From Jeongeupia naejangsanensis (GTDB lineage: Bacteria > Pseudomonadota > Gammaproteobacteria > Burkholderiales > Chitinibacteraceae), in assembly GCF_016865585.1 (NCBI RefSeq), contig NZ_JAESND010000010.1:62001-126000 (forward strand): a DNA stretch of 64,000 nt, given 5' to 3'. Positions 35,591-44,669 of this stretch are shown here, one piece after another (the first letter of the stretch is position 1; each line of letters opens with the position of its first letter). Made by a program: the position numbers and the translations under genes. The notes beneath the pieces are model-generated. The model ran no database searches. It worked only from the letters and a program-made list of their open reading frames with translations, and was not told the origin of the DNA.

Positions 35591-37198
35591 ATGAAGCGCC
35601 GTGCCTTCCTGCAGGCCGGGCTCGCCGCCGGCCTTGCCGCCGGTCTGCCAGGCTGCCGCTTCGACGGCAGCGCGCTCTTCCGGCCCGATATCCGGATCAC
35701 CCGACCCGGTATGGACGTCGGCCACGTGCTGCGCGACCGGCAGCCGCTGCCTCCGGTCTCCGGTGAAATCCGTACCGATGTGGCCATCCTCGGCAGCGGC
35801 GTCGCCGGGTTGACCGCCGGCTGGCGGCTGGCGCGCGAAGGCTTCGGCGATTTCGTCCTCGTCACCGGGCCCGAGCCGTTCGGCAATGCCACCGCCATCC
35901 GGTTCGGAGACGTACCGTGCCCGACCGGTGCGCACTATCTGCCGCTGCCGACCCCCGCTTCGGCCCACGTACGCACACTGCTCGGCGAGATGAAGCTCGT
36001 TGACGATGCCTTTGCCGCCGCACCCGACTACGACGAAGCGGCGCTGGTCCATGCGCCCGAATCGCGGCTGTGGATCAACGGCCGCTGGCAGGGCGGCGTG
36101 CAGCCGCATCACGGCATCCCTGCCAGCGAGGTCGCCGAGCAGCAGCACTTCTACGCCTACACCGAATCGCTGAAACAGCGCCTTGGGCGCGACGGCCGGC
36201 GGCTGTTCGAGATTCCGCTGGCGCTGTCCTCAAGCGATCCTGAATGGCGCGCGCTCGATGCCGAGACCTTCGCGCACTGGCTCGCGCGCAACGACTACAC
36301 GGCGCCGAGTTTGCTGTGGTACCTCGACTACTGTTGCCGCGATGATTTCGGCACCGGTCTCGCCCACACCTCGGCGTGGGCCGGGCTGCACTACTTCGCC
36401 AGCCGCAACGGCAGCGCGCGCAACGGCGACGACGCCGCCGTGCTGACCTGGGCCGACGGGTTGAACACGCCGGCGAGGCATCTGCTCGGCGCGATCACGC
36501 CGCAGCGCACCTTGGCCGGCAGCGTCGTGCGCGTCAGCGAGCGGCGCGACCATGTCGAAGCGCTGGTATTACAATACGGCCGGCTGATCCGCATCCGCGC
36601 GCGCCGCGCAGTGATCGCGATGCCGCTGTTCGTCGCCGGCCATATCGTCGAAGGACTGAAAAACGAGGGGTTCGATCCGGCAATCCACACGCCCGAGCAC
36701 GCGCCGTGGCTGGTCGCCAACTTCGCAATGGACCACTTTCCAAGTGAAAAAAAAGGCGAGGTGCTGGCCTGGGACAACGTCGTCTATCAGGGCAAGGGCC
36801 TGGGCTACGTGGTCGCAACGCACCAGCTGATCCGCGCCGCGCGCCCCGAACGCACCGTGTTCACCGCCTACCATGCGCTGGCCGATGGCGAGCCGCGCGA
36901 CGTGCGACGCTGGCTGGCCGGCGCCAGTGCCGACGAACTTTACGACCTCGCCGCCAGCGATCTGGCCGAGGTCTACGGCTGGAAGCTGACGCGCAACGCC
37001 AGCGCGGTCGAGATCACGCTGCGTGGCCACGCGATGCCGTCACCGCGGCCGGGCTTTCTCGGTAACGCCGGTACACAGGCTTTGGCCGCAGCCGACGGCC
37101 GCCTCCTGTTCGCGCACAGCGACCTGTCGGGCTATTCGGTTTTCGAGGAGGCGGCATGGTGGGGCTGGCACGCCGCCGGGCGCATTCTGGGCACCTGA
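35591..37198 (+). CDS. Tat-exported FAD-dependent amine-oxidase-like protein
   Basis: 535 residues, 12 bp after the SpeE-like gene. The N-terminus has a Tat motif (KRRAFLQ) and a possible lipobox (LPGC, Cys22). A Rossmann dinucleotide site follows (VAILGSGVAGLTAGWRLA, about 64-81), and a C-terminal FAD-closing segment LLFAHSDLSGYSVFEEAAWWGWHAAGR, as in flavin amine oxidases. A folded, cofactor-loaded enzyme is thus exported. Its position suggests it oxidises or otherwise processes the product of the aminopropyltransferase. Substrate unknown. Spacing indicates one transcript with the upstream gene. Confidence 0.8.
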   Translation: MKRRAFLQAGLAAGLAAGLPGCRFDGSALFRPDIRITRPGMDVGHVLRDRQPLPPVSGEIRTDVAILGSGVAGLTAGWRLAREGFGDFVLVTGPEPFGNATAIRFGDVPCPTGAHYLPLPTPASAHVRTLLGEMKLVDDAFAAAPDYDEAALVHAPESRLWINGRWQGGVQPHHGIPASEVAEQQHFYAYTESLKQRLGRDGRRLFEIPLALSSSDPEWRALDAETFAHWLARNDYTAPSLLWYLDYCCRDDFGTGLAHTSAWAGLHYFASRNGSARNGDDAAVLTWADGLNTPARHLLGAITPQRTLAGSVVRVSERRDHVEALVLQYGRLIRIRARRAVIAMPLFVAGHIVEGLKNEGFDPAIHTPEHAPWLVANFAMDHFPSEKKGEVLAWDNVVYQGKGLGYVVATHQLIRAARPERTVFTAYHALADGEPRDVRRWLAGASADELYDLAASDLAEVYGWKLTRNASAVEITLRGHAMPSPRPGFLGNAGTQALAAADGRLLFAHSDLSGYSVFEEAAWWGWHAAGRILGT

Positions 37199-37278
37199 GC
37201 CGACGCCGCCAAACGGCGCCCGGCGTGGCGGCGGCTATGGCAGAATCGGCCGGTTCAATCCGCACCGAGATCCGCGCC

Positions 37279-37602
37279 ATGCAACACCTTTCCCCGCAAC
37301 AACTCGCCCAATGGCTCGCCGACGACAGCCGCGCCCGCCCGGTGCTGCTCGACGTACGCGAAGGCTGGGAGGTCGGCATCTGCAGTCTGGCCGGGATCAC
37401 GCATATGCCGATGGGCGAGATTCCGTCGCGCCAGCTCGAACTCGACCCGGACGCGCCGACGGTGGTGATCTGTCATCACGGCATGCGCAGCTATCAGGTC
37501 GCCGGTTTTCTCGAGCGCAGCGGCTTCAGCCAGCTGATCAATCTGGATGGCGGCATGGCTGCCTGGGCCGACGACGTCGATCCGGCCTGCCCGCGCTACT
37601 GA
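37279..37602 (+). CDS. Single-domain rhodanese-like sulfurtransferase
   Basis: 107 residues, cytoplasmic. The rhodanese signatures are LLDVREGWEVGICSLAGITHMPMGEI and the active-site loop VICHHGMRS with the catalytic Cys present; the fold closes with INLDGGMAAWADDVD. The start ATG 37279 removes an arginine-rich extension. It follows the polyamine module by 80 bp; a functional tie is not evident. Confidence 0.88.
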   Translation: MQHLSPQQLAQWLADDSRARPVLLDVREGWEVGICSLAGITHMPMGEIPSRQLELDPDAPTVVICHHGMRSYQVAGFLERSGFSQLINLDGGMAAWADDVDPACPRY

Positions 37603-37623
37603 GCAGGGTCAAGCGCTACGGGC

Positions 37624-38196
37624 TCAGTTCAGCTCGTCGTTGACCGAGTACTTCGAGCCGGTCACCGTGGCCTCGGCGGCCAGACCGGTCTCGGTCATCT
37701 GGTACATCAGCACGCCCGGCGCCACGCTGGTCGCGCCGGCCGCGTCACCACCCTGATCGTCGGCCTTGGCCGAGGCATTGGCCTGGGCGCCGAACTGCCA
37801 GCCCGAATGGATGAATTCGTTCAGCGCGCTCTTGCTCTTGAAGATGAAGACCTGATGGTAGCTCTTGGCACCCAGACCCAGCCCGGCCTGCGCGCCCAGC
37901 ATGTCCATATAGGTGACGTGCTTGCTGCCGCGGTCGACGGCAATCCCGTGGCCGCTGTTGCCGCCGGCGAGCATGAGCTTGGCAGTGAAGTTGTCGAACA
38001 CGGCATAACCGGCGCTGTGCGCGATGGCCGATTTCGACTTCGGATAGGTCTTGTAGAGTTGCGTCAGCGTGTCCGACGCCATCTGCTTGAGTTCGGTACG
38101 CTGGGTTTCGGGGGTTTTGTCGTCACCGAACAAACCGGCGTTGGCCTGACCGGCCAGCAGCAATGCACTCATTGCAACAATACAGATACGGCGCAT
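37624..38196 (-). CDS. Exported YSC84/SYLF domain protein (copy 1)
   Basis: 190 residues with a signal peptide ending ANA near residue 20. The SYLF lipid-binding domain is visible from about 40: QMASDTLTQLYKTYPKSKSAIAHSAGYAVFDNF, LMLAGGNSGHGIAVDR, LGAQAGLGLGAKSYHQVFIFKSKSAL and FGAQANASAKADDQGG. Bacterial SYLF proteins sit in the periplasm or outer membrane and bind lipids; their roles are poorly defined. It forms a tandem pair with the next gene. Confidence 0.85.
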   Translation of the reverse strand: MRRICIVAMSALLLAGQANAGLFGDDKTPETQRTELKQMASDTLTQLYKTYPKSKSAIAHSAGYAVFDNFTAKLMLAGGNSGHGIAVDRGSKHVTYMDMLGAQAGLGLGAKSYHQVFIFKSKSALNEFIHSGWQFGAQANASAKADDQGGDAAGATSVAPGVLMYQMTETGLAAEATVTGSKYSVNDELN

Positions 38197-38300
38197 AGAT
38201 CACTCTCAGTTAGTTGATTTATGCAACCATAATACCGAGACATCATGAACCGCCGACAGGCCAAATTAACGCCGGCCGGCGGTATCAATACCGATCGGGC

Positions 38301-38909
38301 TTATTTGCCCGAGTTCAGCTTCTTGTCGACGTAATACTTGCTGCCGGCCACCGTGGCCTCGGCCGTCAGGCCGTTTTCGGTGAACTGATAGGCGTAGACG
38401 TCCTTGGCGATCATGCTCGCGCCGGTCAGCCCGAGGCCCTTGTCATTGGCCTTGGCTGCCGCCGTCGCATCCCCGCTGAATGCCCAGCCCGACGTGATGA
38501 ACTTGTTGAACGACTTCGGGCTCATGAACACCAGCACCAGCCGCGAATTCTTGATGCCGAGTCCGATGCCGGCCTTGGCCTGCGCCACGCCCATGAAGGT
38601 TTCGTGCTTCGACGGCAGGCTCACCGCCACACCGCTGCCACCGCCCGCACCGGCAAACAGGATCATCGCGCCACCGGTATCGAACACGGCATAACCGGCC
38701 GACTTGGCGATCGTTGCCTGCGCGTCCGGATGGGCCTTGTAGACGTCGGCCAGCGTATCGCTCGCCATCTGGCGGATTTTGGCGCGCTGTTCGGACGGCG
38801 CCTTGGCCTGCCCTTCGGGCTTGGCATCAGCGCTGACCGCCTCGGCGAACACCGGCTGCGCAGCAAGCGCACCAACCAGCGCGATGGGGAACAACCACTT
38901 ACATGCCAT
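38301..38909 (-). CDS. Exported YSC84/SYLF domain protein (copy 2)
   Basis: 202 residues with a signal peptide ending VFA near residue 22. The same domain pattern as the neighbour, about half identical by eye: RQMASDTLADVYKAHPDAQATIAKSAGYAVFDTGG and FSGDATAAAKANDKG. A strong AAGGAGG ribosome site precedes the ATG. The tandem arrangement indicates gene duplication followed by divergence. Confidence 0.86.
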   Translation of the reverse strand: MACKWLFPIALVGALAAQPVFAEAVSADAKPEGQAKAPSEQRAKIRQMASDTLADVYKAHPDAQATIAKSAGYAVFDTGGAMILFAGAGGGSGVAVSLPSKHETFMGVAQAKAGIGLGIKNSRLVLVFMSPKSFNKFITSGWAFSGDATAAAKANDKGLGLTGASMIAKDVYAYQFTENGLTAEATVAGSKYYVDKKLNSGK

Positions 38910-39113
38910 GATCCTGCCTCCTTGACTTATGGGTGGAACTTTCAGGATAGCTCATGCGCAGCACGGCTTCCGATGCAAATTTCCGGGGTGTTTCCGCATG
39001 GTTTTCCCTGGCCCGGGATGCCGGCCGGCTGGATCAAAAGCTGCGGTTTGCTTTCGAAACCGCCACAATGAAGCCGCCGGCACAGCAAGCGCCGGGACAA
39101 CAGGAATCCCCCA

Positions 39114-40448
39114 ATGAGCCTGACCACAGGTCTTTTCACCCTTCTGGCCCTACTCGGCTTCAGTGCATTTTTCTCGATTTCGGAGATCTCGCTCGCCGCG
39201 GCGCGTAAGTTCCGGCTGCAGATGATGGCCGACGAAGGCGAGGCCAGCGCGCCGCTGGTCATTGCACTGCAGGAAAAACCCGGCGACTTTTTCACCGTGG
39301 TGCAGGTCGGCGTCAACGCCGTGGCGATTCTCGGCGGTATCGTCGGTGACGCGACCTTCACGCCCTACCTCACCAGCTGGTTCGCACGACTGAATGTCGA
39401 TGCCCAGCTGGCCTCGACGCTGTCCTTCCTGCTGTCGTTCCTGATCACCACCGGCCTCTTCATCCAGTTTGCCGACCTGATTCCGAAACGGCTGGGCATG
39501 CTCAAGCCCGAACAGATGGCGGTACGCATCGTCAAGCCGATGATGGTCTGCACCACGCTGCTGCGGCCGCTGGTCTGGCTGTTCGACGGCGTGGCCAACC
39601 TGATCTTCCGCATCTTCAAGGTGCCGACGCAGCGGGTCGAATCGATCACGTCGGACGAGATCGTCGCGCTGGTCGACGCCGGCGCCGAAGCCGGCACGCT
39701 GCAGCGCAAGGAGCACCTGTTCATCGAGAACATGTTCGAGCTGGGCGAGCGCTTCGTCACGTCGGTGATGACGGCACGCGAACAGGTGATCTTTTTCACC
39801 GATACCGACAGCAACGACGTCATCCGCCAGAAGATCACTGACGAGCCGCACGCCAAGTTCCTGCTGTGCAAGGACGGCATCGACAGCGTCTACGCCTATG
39901 TCGACGCCAAGGACCTGCTGCAGCACGTGCTGAAGAGCGCGCCCGAGGCGCTGCAGGCCGGGCTGCGCCAGGTCGCCGTGAAAAGCGTACTGCTGGTGCC
40001 CGATACGATTTCGCTGTCCGAAGCGCTCGACCGTTTCAAGGAAACGCACGAGGACTTCGCCGTCGTCATCAACGAGTACGCGCTGGTGGTCGGCATCTTC
40101 ACGCTCAACGACGTGATCCGCCACCTGATCGGCAGCGTCACCGACCTGAGCCAGCAGGACCAGATCGTCCGCCGCGACGACAGTTCGTGGCTGGTCGACG
40201 GCGTCACGCCGATCACCGATCTCAAGGCCGTGCTCGAAATCGACGACCTGCCCGACGAGGAAAACTACGAAACCGTCGCCGGTCTCTTGATGTACCTGCT
40301 GAAGAAAATCCCGAAGAAGGCCGAGGCGATCGACTGCCGCGGCTACCGTTTCGAGGTCGTCGACATCGATCATTACCGGATCGACCAGGTGCTGGTCACC
40401 CGGCTGCCGCTGGGCAGCGCGACCGCAGCACCGAACGGCGACGGCTGA
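39114..40448 (+). CDS. HlyC/CorC family protein (DUF21, CBS pair, CorC_HlyC)
   Basis: 444 residues: DUF21 membrane domain with four helices (about 1-190; FSISEISLAAARKFRLQMM), CBS pair (about 205-330; SVMTAREQVIFF, FAVVINEYALVVGIFTLNDVI) and a C-terminal CorC_HlyC domain (about 345-435). The family is linked to Mg2+/Co2+ homeostasis, which agrees with mgtE and corA elsewhere in this window, though haemolysin is its older name. The stop codon lies in the promoter of the ahcY riboswitch. Confidence 0.9.
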   Translation: MSLTTGLFTLLALLGFSAFFSISEISLAAARKFRLQMMADEGEASAPLVIALQEKPGDFFTVVQVGVNAVAILGGIVGDATFTPYLTSWFARLNVDAQLASTLSFLLSFLITTGLFIQFADLIPKRLGMLKPEQMAVRIVKPMMVCTTLLRPLVWLFDGVANLIFRIFKVPTQRVESITSDEIVALVDAGAEAGTLQRKEHLFIENMFELGERFVTSVMTAREQVIFFTDTDSNDVIRQKITDEPHAKFLLCKDGIDSVYAYVDAKDLLQHVLKSAPEALQAGLRQVAVKSVLLVPDTISLSEALDRFKETHEDFAVVINEYALVVGIFTLNDVIRHLIGSVTDLSQQDQIVRRDDSSWLVDGVTPITDLKAVLEIDDLPDEENYETVAGLLMYLLKKIPKKAEAIDCRGYRFEVVDIDHYRIDQVLVTRLPLGSATAAPNGDG

Positions 40449-40473
40449 CGGATTCGCCGAAAGCCGATAGAAT
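40446..40473 (+). promoter_or_regulatory. Putative promoter of the ahcY transcript
   Basis: TGACGG and TAGAAT are separated by 16 bp. The expected start near 40480 is just before the first stem of the SAH riboswitch, which is what a leader RNA would require. Confidence 0.5.
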
Positions 40474-40480
40474 TCAAGCC

Positions 40481-40560
40481 CTTCCGAGGAGCGCTGCGAC
40501 CCGCTGGTGGCCAGAAGCCACAAGGGCCAGGCTCGGAACGAATCCAACGGCGCTCACCTG
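40481..40560 (+). promoter_or_regulatory. S-adenosylhomocysteine (SAH) riboswitch
   Basis: The leader of ahcY matches the SAH riboswitch. P1 pairs CCGAG (40484-40488) with CTCGG (40532-40536). GAGCGC (40489-40494), followed by TGCGAC, pairs with the distal GCGCTC (40550-40555), giving the class pseudoknot. The conserved CCAGGCTCGG and CAACGGCGCTC blocks are intact. Riboswitches of this class switch on SAH hydrolase when SAH accumulates. A further hairpin, CCCGTGC-CGG-GCACGGG (40566-40582), lies between it and the start codon and may be the expression platform. Confidence 0.92.
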
Positions 40561-40629
40561 ACCAACCCGTGCCGGGCACGGGGATTGCGGGTGAGCCGCA
40601 TCCCTCCCGGCCACACGAAGGACTCTACC

Positions 40630-42030
<1,401 letters not shown>

Positions 42031-42070
42031 TCAGCCGACATCACCCGCGCCTTCCGTGCGGGCTGATCGT

Positions 42071-42094
42071 GAAAAGGGGCTTCGGCCCCTTTTC
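42071..42094 (+). terminator. Intrinsic terminator of ahcY
   Basis: GAAAAGGGGC-TTCG-GCCCCTTTTC, a 10-bp stem with a stable UUCG tetraloop and a T-run in its own 3' arm, 41 bp after the ahcY stop. Confidence 0.9.
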
Positions 42095-42186
42095 TGCGTC
42101 CGCGTCACACGCTTGCGACGCAGCCGTGCCAGAATCGGGGAAGAGACGCATTCCGAATCCATACGCCCCGCACCGGACGAACGCCC

Positions 42187-43680
42187 ATGTTCCACCAGCC
42201 CGAATTCATCGCCCCGACCCGCCATACCGACGCCGACGCCGCGCTGGCGCAGGTCCGTCTGGTTTACGAATCCAGCCTTGCCCACCTGCGTGACGCGATG
42301 GCGCGCTTCGTCGCCGGCGAGACGCTGCCCGGCCACGTCCGCGCCTGCTACCCCTACGTACGGCTGCAGACCGACACCGTGTCGCGGCTGCATCCGGTCG
42401 ACGGCCTGCATCTGGCTTTCGGTTTCGTTGCCGGCCCGGGCCGCTACGAAACCACGCTGACCCGCCCGGACCTGTTCGATCACTACTACCACGAGCAGTT
42501 CGCGCTGCTGCTGCAGAACCACGGTGTCGAGCTCGAGATCGGTGTCAGCAACCAGCCGATTCCGGTGCATTTCTCGTTTGCCGAGAACGACCATATCGAG
42601 GGCAGCCTGACACTCGAGCGCCGCCAGCTGATGCGCGACGTCTTCGACCTGCCCGACCTGTCGGCGATGGACGACGGCATCGCCAACGGCACCTACGAGC
42701 CGGCCGCCGGCGAGCCGCAGCCGCTGTCTCTGTTCACGGCACCGCGCGTCGATTACTCGCTGCACCGGCTCCGGCATTACACCGGCACGCAGCCCGAGCA
42801 TTTCCAGAACTTCGTGCTGTTCACCAACTACCAGTTCTACATCGACGAATTCATCCGCCTCGGCCTCGAGGCAATGAGCGACCCGGACAGCGAATACATC
42901 GCCTTCGTCGAGCCCGGCAACGTGATTACCCGTCGTACCGGCCTATCCGCGGAGGCCGCCGACGCACTCGGCGTGGCGCCGCCGCGGCTGCCGCAGATGC
43001 CGGCCTATCACCTGATTCGTGCCGACCACAGCGGCATCACCATGGTCAACATCGGTGTCGGCCCGGCCAACGCCAAGACTGCGACCGACCACATCGCCGT
43101 ACTGCGCCCGCATGCGTGGATCATGCTCGGCCACTGCGCCGGCCTGCGGCAGACGCAGCAGCTCGGCGACTACGTGCTGGCGCACGGCTATGTGCGCGAG
43201 GATCACGTGCTCGATCAGGACCTGCCGCTGTGGGTACCGATTCCGGCGCTGGCCGAAATCCAGGTCGCACTGCAGGCGGCCGTCTCCGACGTCACGCAGA
43301 TCCACGGTGCCGAGCTGAAACGCGTGATGCGCACCGGCACCGTTGCCAGTACCGACAACCGGAACTGGGAGCTGCTGCCCGACAACGCGCCGCAGCGTCG
43401 TTTCAGCCAGAGCCGTGCCGTCGCGCTCGACATGGAAAGCGCGACGATCGCCGCCAACGGTTTCCGCTTCCGCGTCCCGTACGGCACCCTGCTGTGCGTG
43501 TCGGACAAACCGCTGCACGGCGAGATCAAGCTGCCGGGCATGGCCAACCATTTCTACCGCGAACGCGTCGACCAGCACCTGCGCATCGGCATCCGCGCGA
43601 TGGAGCTGCTGCGCGATCAGGGCGTCGACCAGTTGCACAGCCGCAAGCTGCGCAGCTTTGCCGAAGTCGCGTTCCAGTAA
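42187..43680 (+). CDS. amn: AMP nucleosidase
   Basis: 497 residues. The N-terminal regulatory domain (about 1-180) is followed by a nucleoside-phosphorylase-like catalytic domain with GVGPANAKTATDHIAVLRPHAWIMLGHCAGLR and VALDMESATIAANGFRFRVPYGTLLCVSDKP, which match the Amn family. It splits AMP into adenine and ribose 5-phosphate and helps control purine and energy balance. Length and end are canonical. Confidence 0.93.
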   Translation: MFHQPEFIAPTRHTDADAALAQVRLVYESSLAHLRDAMARFVAGETLPGHVRACYPYVRLQTDTVSRLHPVDGLHLAFGFVAGPGRYETTLTRPDLFDHYYHEQFALLLQNHGVELEIGVSNQPIPVHFSFAENDHIEGSLTLERRQLMRDVFDLPDLSAMDDGIANGTYEPAAGEPQPLSLFTAPRVDYSLHRLRHYTGTQPEHFQNFVLFTNYQFYIDEFIRLGLEAMSDPDSEYIAFVEPGNVITRRTGLSAEAADALGVAPPRLPQMPAYHLIRADHSGITMVNIGVGPANAKTATDHIAVLRPHAWIMLGHCAGLRQTQQLGDYVLAHGYVREDHVLDQDLPLWVPIPALAEIQVALQAAVSDVTQIHGAELKRVMRTGTVASTDNRNWELLPDNAPQRRFSQSRAVALDMESATIAANGFRFRVPYGTLLCVSDKPLHGEIKLPGMANHFYRERVDQHLRIGIRAMELLRDQGVDQLHSRKLRSFAEVAFQ

Positions 43681-43689
43681 GCGGAGCGG

Positions 43690-43935
43690 CTAGTCGCAGA
43701 CCTTGCCGGAGTAGAGGAACACCGCGCAGCGCTTCCACGGCGACACCTCGGCAAGGCCCTGAATCCTGCCGAGCTGGGTCGACTCGGCCCAGTTCAACGC
43801 CGCGCCGAGGAAGTCCTCGATCGTCTGGTGCTGCCACTGCGCCGGGTCGGCCTGACGATCGGCCAGCAGGGCCCGGGCGAAGGCCAGAAACGAATTCGGA
43901 TCGGTAACATCCTGCAATTGCTGGTACAAATCCAT
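43690..43935 (-). CDS. DUF7660-like small protein
   Basis: 81 residues from ATG 43935. It has an acidic-hydrophobic pattern, VTDPNSFLAFARALLADRQAD, then WQHQTIEDFLGAALNWAES and WKRCAVFLYSGKVCD, which resembles the DUF7660 family of small proteins, some found near immunity or stress genes. Function unknown. It is convergent with amn and divergent from the DUF938 gene. Confidence 0.6.
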   Translation of the reverse strand: MDLYQQLQDVTDPNSFLAFARALLADRQADPAQWQHQTIEDFLGAALNWAESTQLGRIQGLAEVSPWKRCAVFLYSGKVCD

Positions 43936-44011
43936 CGCTCGACCGCCTTTGATGATCAAGCGCCGAGTATGCCCGATACCGGCCAACCGCTGCCTCGCCA
44001 AGGACACGCTC

Positions 44012-44620
44012 ATGACCGATTACGACGCCCGCCTTTACGCCCCCGCCACCGGACGTAACCGCGACGCGATTCTTGCGGTACTGCAACGCGTACTGCCTGC
44101 CTCGGGTACGGTGCTGGAAATCGCCAGCGGCAGCGGCGAGCACGCGGTACACTTCGCCGCCGCGCTGCCGCAACTGGTCTGGCAGACCAGCGACCCCGAC
44201 GCGCCGTCGCGCGCCTCGATCGCGGCATGGGCCGAACACGCCGGCGTCGCGCTGTCGCCGCCTTTGGCGCTCGACGTCATGGCGGCCGACTGGGGCATTG
44301 CCCGGGCGCAGGCACTGGTGTGCATCAACATGATCCATATCTCGCCGTGGCCGGCGACGCTGGCGCTGTTTGCCGGTGCCGCCCGCGTGCTCGATCCCGG
44401 CAGCCCGGTCTGCCTGTACGGCCCCTACCGCCGCGACGGCGCTCACACTGCGCCAAGCAATGCAGACTTCGACGCCCAGCTGCGCGCCCGCAACCCCGAA
44501 TGGGGCGTACGCGACCTCGAAACCGTGATCGGCACGGCCTTTGATGCGGGCTTCGTTCTCGACGACGTCGTTGCCATGCCCGCGAACAACCTCAGCGTAG
44601 TGCTGCGCAAGCGCCGCTGA
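44012..44620 (+). CDS. DUF938 SAM-dependent methyltransferase
   Basis: 202 residues with RLYAPATGRNRDAILAVL at the start and VLEIASGSGEHAVHFAAALPQ as the SAM-binding loop; CLYGPYRRDGAHTAPSNADFDAQLRARNPEWGVRDLE is the DUF938 signature. An AAGGA ribosome site sits 8 bases upstream. Substrate unknown. Confidence 0.9.
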   Translation: MTDYDARLYAPATGRNRDAILAVLQRVLPASGTVLEIASGSGEHAVHFAAALPQLVWQTSDPDAPSRASIAAWAEHAGVALSPPLALDVMAADWGIARAQALVCINMIHISPWPATLALFAGAARVLDPGSPVCLYGPYRRDGAHTAPSNADFDAQLRARNPEWGVRDLETVIGTAFDAGFVLDDVVAMPANNLSVVLRKRR

Positions 44621-44639
44621 CCACCCTCTATGAACCGCC

Positions 44640-44657
44640 GGCCCGCAAGGGCGGGCC
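44640..44657. other. GC-rich stem-loop before the SUV3-like gene
   Basis: GGCCCGC-AAGG-GCGGGCC, an exact 7-bp stem ending 12 bp before the helicase start codon. There is no U-run. It could limit ribosome access or end the preceding transcript. Confidence 0.4.
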
Positions 44658-44669
44658 ACCGACACACCC

